DNA of 8,742 nt, from NCBI GenBank assembly GCA_003501835.1, contig DNOU01000227.1, positions 1-8,742 of the forward strand, written 5' to 3'. This document shows, in pieces, positions 4,765 to 8,742 of the stretch (positions within the stretch are counted from its first letter, which is position 1; each line of letters begins with the position of its first letter). The notes under the pieces are model-generated. The model had not been told where the DNA came from. It was given only the letters and a program-made list of their open reading frames with translations, and did no database searches. A program made the translations under genes and the position numbers. Origin of the DNA: Anaerolineaceae bacterium (GTDB lineage: Bacteria; Chloroflexota; Anaerolineae; Anaerolineales; Anaerolineaceae).

Positions 4765-5493
4765 CTAGTAATTGGCGCTCAACGCCAGGCTCTTTGGATT
4801 GATCTTGCCGGAGACCTTGCCGTACCCGTAGGACTTGTAATAATCAGCGGCGTTTCCCCGCAAAGGCGAGGCAATAATGAACGTCCTCCCCCAGGAATCA
4901 TTGCCGTTCCTCGAAAGGCAGGTTTGCAAAACCAGAACATTTCCCAGACCGTAAGTGCGATAAAAGAGGTCGGTGCTGGTCAACTGCACGCCGGGGTTTG
5001 AAAGATCCACAAAATTGGAGTAAGGGGAATATGGGTCCAGCGCCTGGTACATCTGAATGTCATTGATCTTGTACAGTTCAATGGATCCGTCACCGAACAC
5101 CACCGATAACACATCTCCAGGTTTGAGATTGTAGAAGGCTCCACCCGCCAGGGTGTTGTGCGCCAGAATCCCCGTTGAGCCGTACTGGCTGGCAATGGCG
5201 AATTGGGTGAGTGTATTTGCCTTCGCTGAAACGAAGGAGGAATTCCCTGCAGGCTGCTGCACCACCGGGAAGGACATCACGTTGGGGGAATAAATCCCCA
5301 CCAGTTGTTGGCTGCGACCGTTGCTCACCGTTCGGGCAAAGGCTGCCAGTGATTGCAGGGTGGACGCAGGGGCAGACTGAGCAGAGGCGAGGGCGGTGTC
5401 AGCAAATACGGTGGGTAGGGGGGAAAAAAGAAAACTCGCTGCTAAAACAGCGCTAAGGATCAAACGCAGGGTATTTCGTGAGCTTATCTTCAT
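4765..5493 (-). CDS. Secreted sortase-like transpeptidase
   Basis: A 242-residue protein. Residues 1-31 look like a signal peptide: positive start, hydrophobic core LRLILSAVLAASFLF, then small residues around FADTALASA. Residues about 64-210 resemble a sortase fold. The expected catalytic triad is H112 in GILAHN, C192 in VLQTC and R203 in SWGRTFIIASP. Between them is the typical FYNLKPGDVLSVVFGDG segment before a YKINDI strand. Sortases cleave a sorting signal and join the carbonyl to an amino group on the cell surface; the substrate is unknown, and no LPxTG-like protein is encoded in this window. There is no C-terminal anchor, so the enzyme is either released or held by an uncleaved N-terminal helix. 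ATG 5493 has GAGG with a fitting spacer. It has its own promoter and terminator, so it is monocistronic and divergent from the lipoprotein gene. Subfamily class is uncertain. Confidence 0.8.
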   Translation of the reverse strand: MKISSRNTLRLILSAVLAASFLFSPLPTVFADTALASAQSAPASTLQSLAAFARTVSNGRSQQLVGIYSPNVMSFPVVQQPAGNSSFVSAKANTLTQFAIASQYGSTGILAHNTLAGGAFYNLKPGDVLSVVFGDGSIELYKINDIQMYQALDPYSPYSNFVDLSNPGVQLTSTDLFYRTYGLGNVLVLQTCLSRNGNDSWGRTFIIASPLRGNAADYYKSYGYGKVSGKINPKSLALSANY

Positions 5494-5498
5494 GGAAA

Positions 5499-5571
5499 TT
5501 ACCTCAAAGTTACCATTAGTTACTGAAACATTACCAATAAGAATAAACGTATTATAGTAAAACGATGGTAA
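5499..5571 (-). repeat. Helically phased GGTAA repeats in the sortase leader, candidate operator
   Basis: On the plus strand TTACC starts at 5499, 5510 and 5531, and a degenerate TTACT at 5520, giving steps of 11, 10 and 11 bp. A further copy in opposite orientation (TGGTAA, 5566-5571) lies between the -35 and -10 of the sortase promoter. Most copies fall between the predicted RNA start (about 5544) and the ATG, a position suited to repression. The copy nearest the gene overlaps its GAGGT ribosome binding site, so one unit may be coincidental. Confidence 0.45.
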
Positions 5572-5579
5572 TAAATCAA
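5551..5579 (-). promoter_or_regulatory. Sigma70-type promoter of the sortase-like gene
   Basis: On the minus strand TTGATT (5579-5574) and a consensus TATAAT (5556-5551) are separated by exactly 17 bp. Expected RNA start is near 5544, giving a leader of about 50 bases to the ATG at 5493. Confidence 0.75.
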
Positions 5580-5656
5580 TAATTTTGTGATAAGCCGTGC
5601 GGTATCTTGCAATCTTGTTAAGTCAGGATCGCAAACGTGATAGGGCGCTGATCCGG

Positions 5657-5685
5657 TTGAATTCGATCTGGCTTGCGTTTATAAT
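5657..5685 (+). promoter_or_regulatory. Sigma70-type promoter of the lipoprotein gene
   Basis: TTGAAT (5657-5662) and TATAAT (5680-5685) are separated by 17 bp. Expected RNA start near 5692 falls at the ribosome binding site AGAGGAG (5692-5698), so the leader would be very short. The -35 boxes of the two divergent promoters are 77 bp apart. Confidence 0.7.
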
Positions 5686-5706
5686 CAATTCAGAGGAGAA
5701 AAAGCA

Positions 5707-7041
5707 GTGGCCAAGGCCAGGTATCGATGGCTGGTTTGGATTTTGATTTGCATTGCACTGGTTTCCGGCTGCAGCGCCCCTGTTGATTCACCAACTCCAC
5801 AGCCTACAGAAGTTCCAACCGTTACTGTGGTTCAACCCCCAACGGCAACCCCGCTGCCCCTACCATCTCCCAGCGCCACCCAGGTTCTCCCTGCTGTGAC
5901 ACCTACAGTCAGGATCGTTCACATCGCCACACCCGGAGAGCCAGGCGAAAGCTTGGAATCGCAGATCCTGGATGTGGATTCCTCTGCCTACGCAAACTCA
6001 AAACGGGCGGCTGGCGGAGACAACTTTGATAACGGCGAATTTGAACGACCTTTCAACGCCGGCAGCATGGATCGATATTCGGCAGATCTTGATATCGTCC
6101 AGGCGGGATTAAGGCGGTCAGGTGATTGGATTACCGTCACCATCCACCTATCAGGTACGCCAAAAGGCACCCTGCTCTCCGGTTCATACGGTGTGGAAAT
6201 CGATATTGATGCCGATGGTCGGGGTGATTTCCTGGTTGTTGCCAGAAAACCCGGCTTAATATGGTCAGTGAACGACGTTTCCATCTGGCGGGACGCCAAC
6301 CACGACGTGGGAGGACGTATTGCAATCAAAGCGGATGGCACGAACACCGGAGACGGATTTGAACTCCAACTGTTCGATTCCGGCAAAGGATACGATACGG
6401 ATGCTGCCTGGGCGCGGGTGAACCCCAATGATTTCAGATCGGTGCAGATCTCGTTTAAGAAGGCGGTCATTGACAACGACAAAGCTTTCCTGTGGAACGC
6501 CTGGGCGGCAGAGAAGATTCAACCTTCCCTGTTTGATTACAATGACCATTTCACTCTGGCAGAAGCAGGCTCGCCGATTCCGGCTCAGGACAAGGCTTAC
6601 CCGCTTAATCAGCTGGCCAATGTGGATAACACCTGCCGCTGGGCGGTGGGATTTACTCCAACAGGCGCTGAACCCGGTTTGTGTCCTTTGACCATTGATC
6701 CATATGCCGGGAATTCAGAATCGTATATTCACGGCCTGGTGTGGTATGACCGCAATGGCAATCTCTACCAGGATCCTGGCGAACCGGGGTTTGAGAACAT
6801 GGAATTGATTTTGGCAGAAGGTGCCTGCGGCACCGGTGGAAAGATCCAGGTCAGCGTCATAACAGCGATCAACGGCACCTATGAAATTCGCGGCATGAAA
6901 GGGGGCAACTATTGCATCCATGTGGTTGGACCCCTCCCACCAGGAGTCAGTCCGGTGAAAGGCACCGGACAGCTGACGATCTTGCTCAAGACCGGTGGCG
7001 AAGTGAAGGCTAATTTCCCGTTTGCGTTGTCAAATCCATAA
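5707..7041 (+). CDS. Large surface lipoprotein with Pro/Thr-rich linker and SdrD-B-like domain
   Basis: A 444-residue protein starting at GTG 5707, eight bases after AGAGGAG. Residues 5-21 form a hydrophobic signal ending in the lipobox L-V-S-G-C22, so C22 should be lipidated and the protein held on the outer face of the membrane. Residues 25-68 are a Pro/Thr-rich flexible linker. Residues about 85-330 form a beta-rich domain I cannot assign. It contains DIDADGRGD (166-174), an EF-loop-like calcium-type motif, and repeated Asp-rich turns, somewhat like glucodextranase or choline-binding style beta-sandwiches of environmental bacteria. Residues 341-410 match an SdrD-B-like/prealbumin fold: IHGLVWYDRNGNLYQDPGEPGFENMELIL followed by GTYEIRGMKGGNYCI. 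C310/C326 and C374/C403 could pair as disulfides. No LPxTG-type sorting tail follows; the protein ends FPFALSNP. It is divergently transcribed from the sortase-like gene. Confidence 0.82.
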   Translation: MAKARYRWLVWILICIALVSGCSAPVDSPTPQPTEVPTVTVVQPPTATPLPLPSPSATQVLPAVTPTVRIVHIATPGEPGESLESQILDVDSSAYANSKRAAGGDNFDNGEFERPFNAGSMDRYSADLDIVQAGLRRSGDWITVTIHLSGTPKGTLLSGSYGVEIDIDADGRGDFLVVARKPGLIWSVNDVSIWRDANHDVGGRIAIKADGTNTGDGFELQLFDSGKGYDTDAAWARVNPNDFRSVQISFKKAVIDNDKAFLWNAWAAEKIQPSLFDYNDHFTLAEAGSPIPAQDKAYPLNQLANVDNTCRWAVGFTPTGAEPGLCPLTIDPYAGNSESYIHGLVWYDRNGNLYQDPGEPGFENMELILAEGACGTGGKIQVSVITAINGTYEIRGMKGGNYCIHVVGPLPPGVSPVKGTGQLTILLKTGGEVKANFPFALSNP

Positions 7042-7062
7042 GATCAGCAGCTGCCGGAAATT

Positions 7063-7084
7063 AAAAAAACCGCCGGCAGGCGGT
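7063..7084 (-). terminator. Intrinsic terminator of the MFS gene
   Basis: On the minus strand ACCGCC and GGCGGT (7084-7079 and 7074-7069) form a 6-bp GC-rich stem with a four-base loop, followed by a run of T residues (7069-7063). It starts 22 bases after the MFS stop codon. A competing inverted repeat, CTGCCGG (7051-7057) with CCGGCAG (7073-7079), may serve the lipoprotein transcript from the other side. Confidence 0.85.
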
Positions 7085-7106
7085 ATTCTTCGTTATTCAA
7101 CCTGGT

Positions 7107-8351
7107 TCAGGCACCTTCCCGGATTTTAGCGGGACCCAGGTCGCGGCCAAATAGTGCGAAGTAAATGGTCCCCACAACCCCGAAGCCGAAGGCTGCCAGC
7201 AGGTTGATCTCAGGTCGTATCGCCCAGAGGAAGACACCCCCAAATGCTGCCAGGCTGACGATCGAATCACGGATCAGGTAGTACACCCCAAACACAGCAG
7301 CCTTGTGATCCTCCGGCGCAAGGTCGAGGATCAATGCTTTGCGGGTGGGTTCACCGAACTCCTTCAGACCGCGGACGATAAATGCCAGGATCAACATGGG
7401 CAGATTATGGGAAAAGAGAAGCACCAGGGGAAAGAGGGTGAAGAAACCAAAGGTCATCAACACGAAAGGTTTCTTACTGCTCCGATCGGCAAGGTAAGCC
7501 ACCGGGATGTACACCAGCATGGCAGTGGCCATTTCGACCGCTGAAAGAAACCCAAATTCCAGCTCACTGATATGGTTAAGTTCCACCACCCACATCACCA
7601 CCAGCATGTCCGGTATCTGTTCGCAAAACCGGATGATGGTGTCGGAGATCAGCAGATTACGCAAATCCGGCGTAATGAACTTGAACATGGCGAAGGGATT
7701 TGAAAGCGGAGTGCCGTTGGACTTGGCTGGCTCTTCTTTGATCATGATCTGCTGCACCACCAGGGCGATCATTCCGAAGACGAAGGCAACCATGAAGGCA
7801 TAACGGATGCCCTTCAGTTGACCGTAGGCGCCAATCAAGGCGCCTCCAATGATCGGTCCCAATGCCTTGGGCAAGCGCTTGGTGATGGACACCATGGAAA
7901 CGCCCATGGTGCGTTTCTGATTGGGCAGGTTGGATGAGATCAGGCTCATGGTGGCGGGTAGTGATACCGACGACCACGCAAGATAGAAAAAGGCGCCCAC
8001 CAAAACCGCTGCCCAACTTTGGAATACGATCACAATCGAATATCCGACAAGCGCAATAATGTTGAAAACGATCAGGGAGCGCTTGTAACCAAGCCGCTCG
8101 CTCAAGTACGCTGCGGGGAAGGAGTATAGAGCGCCCATCAGGTTCTTCATCCCGCTCAGCACCCCGATGATTTCCAATGATCCACCCAAAGCCTGGATGT
8201 ACAGCGGCATGAAGCGATCCGCCATCCATTCGCCAATGCCGATCAGGATCACCATCAACAACAGGGCTGTGACATTCTTTTCCAGGCTCAAGAATTGAGT
8301 GATCTTTTGAAATACATTCTTTCGGGGTTCAGGAGCGGTTTGAGGGAACAT
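7107..8351 (-). CDS. Major facilitator superfamily transporter, substrate unknown
   Basis: A 414-residue inner-membrane protein with about 12 predicted hydrophobic helices, standard MFS length. The loop between helices 2 and 3 holds SERLGYKR (residues 84-91), a form of MFS motif A. The equivalent loop of the second half has ADRSSKK (288-294). A charged central loop after about residue 204 (KEEPAKSNG) divides the two six-helix halves. The pattern is like drug or metabolite exporters of the MFS, but no substrate can be assigned. The start at 8351 (MFPQTAPEP) is chosen because AGGAAA lies six bases upstream. A start at 8399 would add 16 residues, but its GACAGG directly abuts the ATG with no spacer. 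It has its own terminator and lies in the same direction as the patatin-like gene, 148 bases downstream of it, with a stem-loop between. Confidence 0.88.
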   Translation of the reverse strand: MFPQTAPEPRKNVFQKITQFLSLEKNVTALLLMVILIGIGEWMADRFMPLYIQALGGSLEIIGVLSGMKNLMGALYSFPAAYLSERLGYKRSLIVFNIIALVGYSIVIVFQSWAAVLVGAFFYLAWSSVSLPATMSLISSNLPNQKRTMGVSMVSITKRLPKALGPIIGGALIGAYGQLKGIRYAFMVAFVFGMIALVVQQIMIKEEPAKSNGTPLSNPFAMFKFITPDLRNLLISDTIIRFCEQIPDMLVVMWVVELNHISELEFGFLSAVEMATAMLVYIPVAYLADRSSKKPFVLMTFGFFTLFPLVLLFSHNLPMLILAFIVRGLKEFGEPTRKALILDLAPEDHKAAVFGVYYLIRDSIVSLAAFGGVFLWAIRPEINLLAAFGFGVVGTIYFALFGRDLGPAKIREGA

Positions 8352-8449
8352 TGCAGGTTTCCTGGTTTTAAGGTTGAGTGAGGATGGTGCAGGTCTCATC
8401 CTGTCTGCGGCGAAAATAATTCGTTTTCACGGCTTACCATTTTATCCCC

Positions 8450-8490
8450 ATCATCGTTTTGGGAGGCTGGAAAAGTCCCAAATGGATGAT
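8450..8490 (-). other. Long imperfect stem-loop between the patatin-like and MFS genes
   Basis: Arms 8450-8464 and 8476-8490 are complementary at 13 of 15 positions (ATCATC and TTTGGGA segments around a two-base internal mismatch) with an 11-base loop. It begins nine bases after the patatin-like stop. No T-run follows on the minus strand, so it could be a weak terminator or an mRNA 3'-end stabiliser. Confidence 0.4.
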
Positions 8491-8499
8491 TTCGTTGGG

Positions 8500-8742
8500 T
8501 CACAAGGAAGATTTCAATCGCAGGTCTCTCCTCAGCTGATCCACAACCTTTTCGGCTGCCAGCATGCCCTGTGTGATCAATTCATCTGCTTTTGAAAAAT
8601 CCCATTTGGAAAATTTGAGCACCTCGGGGCGAATGTAGCAATCAAACTGCGAGGGATCGGGGAGGGTGGAGCGCGATTGCATGATGTCGATCATACCCAT
8701 GATCACTTCGATTGGATTTTCGGGCTTTTTGTTCAAGCCTTC
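8500..8742 (-). CDS. C-terminal end of a probable patatin-like phospholipase (cut by window edge)
   Basis: The last 80 or so residues of a protein whose frame is open through the right edge; the TTG at 8736 is not the real start. The pattern (IEVIMGMIDIMQSR, a Pro/Asp turn, FDCYIRPEVLKFSKWDFSKADELITQGMLAAEKVVDQLRRDL) matches what I recall of the C-terminal part of bacterial patatin-like lipid acyl hydrolases. There a helix ending in MQ-R is followed by a D-x-x-I-x-P strand, then DFSxAxELIxxGxxAA. The nucleophile (GxSxG) and catalytic Asp would lie upstream, outside the window, so activity cannot be judged. Predicted role: cleavage of acyl chains from membrane lipids. Confidence 0.68.
   Translation of the reverse strand, partial: EGLNKKPENPIEVIMGMIDIMQSRSTLPDPSQFDCYIRPEVLKFSKWDFSKADELITQGMLAAEKVVDQLRRDLRLKSSL

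Noticed and set aside
5627..5655. GGATC/GATCC inverted words between the divergent promoters as an operator
   Set aside because: Only five bases per arm with a long spacer; expected by chance in this length.
8352..8399. Longer MFS start at 8399
   Set aside because: Its Shine-Dalgarno-like GACAGG has no spacer before the ATG, whereas AGGAAA is properly placed for the ATG at 8351, and the extra 16 residues are not membrane sequence.

Overview
The window looks like chromosomal DNA from a Chloroflexota bacterium, most likely class Anaerolineae. This is an inference from gene content: a TPR/SARP-type (BTAD) regulator, a DUF5317-type membrane protein, a small protein resembling the Os1348/Franean1_4349 leader-like clan, a sortase-like secreted protein, and a lipoprotein with a Pro/Thr-rich linker and an SdrD-B-like domain. 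No rRNA, tRNA, CRISPR array, insertion sequence or phage gene is visible. No gene-free stretch exceeds 300 bases; the longest are 1529-1745 and 5494-5706.

Left part (1-2772, plus strand). The window opens inside a large regulator with TPRs, an OmpR-type winged helix and a BTAD domain. A 217-base gap follows, with two hairpins and four copies of TTTGCATCC-like sequence in an exact 12-bp period. The array ends about 10 bp before a GATAAT -10 box that has no recognisable -35, which is the layout of a SARP-activated promoter. It leads into a tight cassette: a 46-codon peptide with one hydrophobic segment (too short for ordinary ORF callers), a five-helix DUF5317-like protein, and a 96-residue leader-like protein whose start overlaps the previous stop. 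Regulator, operator and three small ORFs together look like an undescribed peptide-linked regulatory or secretion module. This is the best candidate for something new here.

Middle (2773-4738). A GAF plus HD-GYP protein, predicted to be a cyclic-di-GMP phosphodiesterase, runs towards a minus-strand FMN-binding flavin reductase-like gene. The two share a perfect inverted repeat in the gap. The flavin reductase leader carries an 8-bp inverted repeat that contains its ribosome binding site.

Right part (4720-8742). A secreted sortase-like protein (minus) and a large lipoprotein (plus) are divergently transcribed from a 213-base region with two near-consensus sigma70-type promoters. Phased GGTAA repeats lie on the sortase side. 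An MFS transporter (minus) and the 3' end of a probable patatin-like phospholipase (minus, cut by the window edge) close the window. Clear intrinsic terminators follow the sortase and MFS genes.
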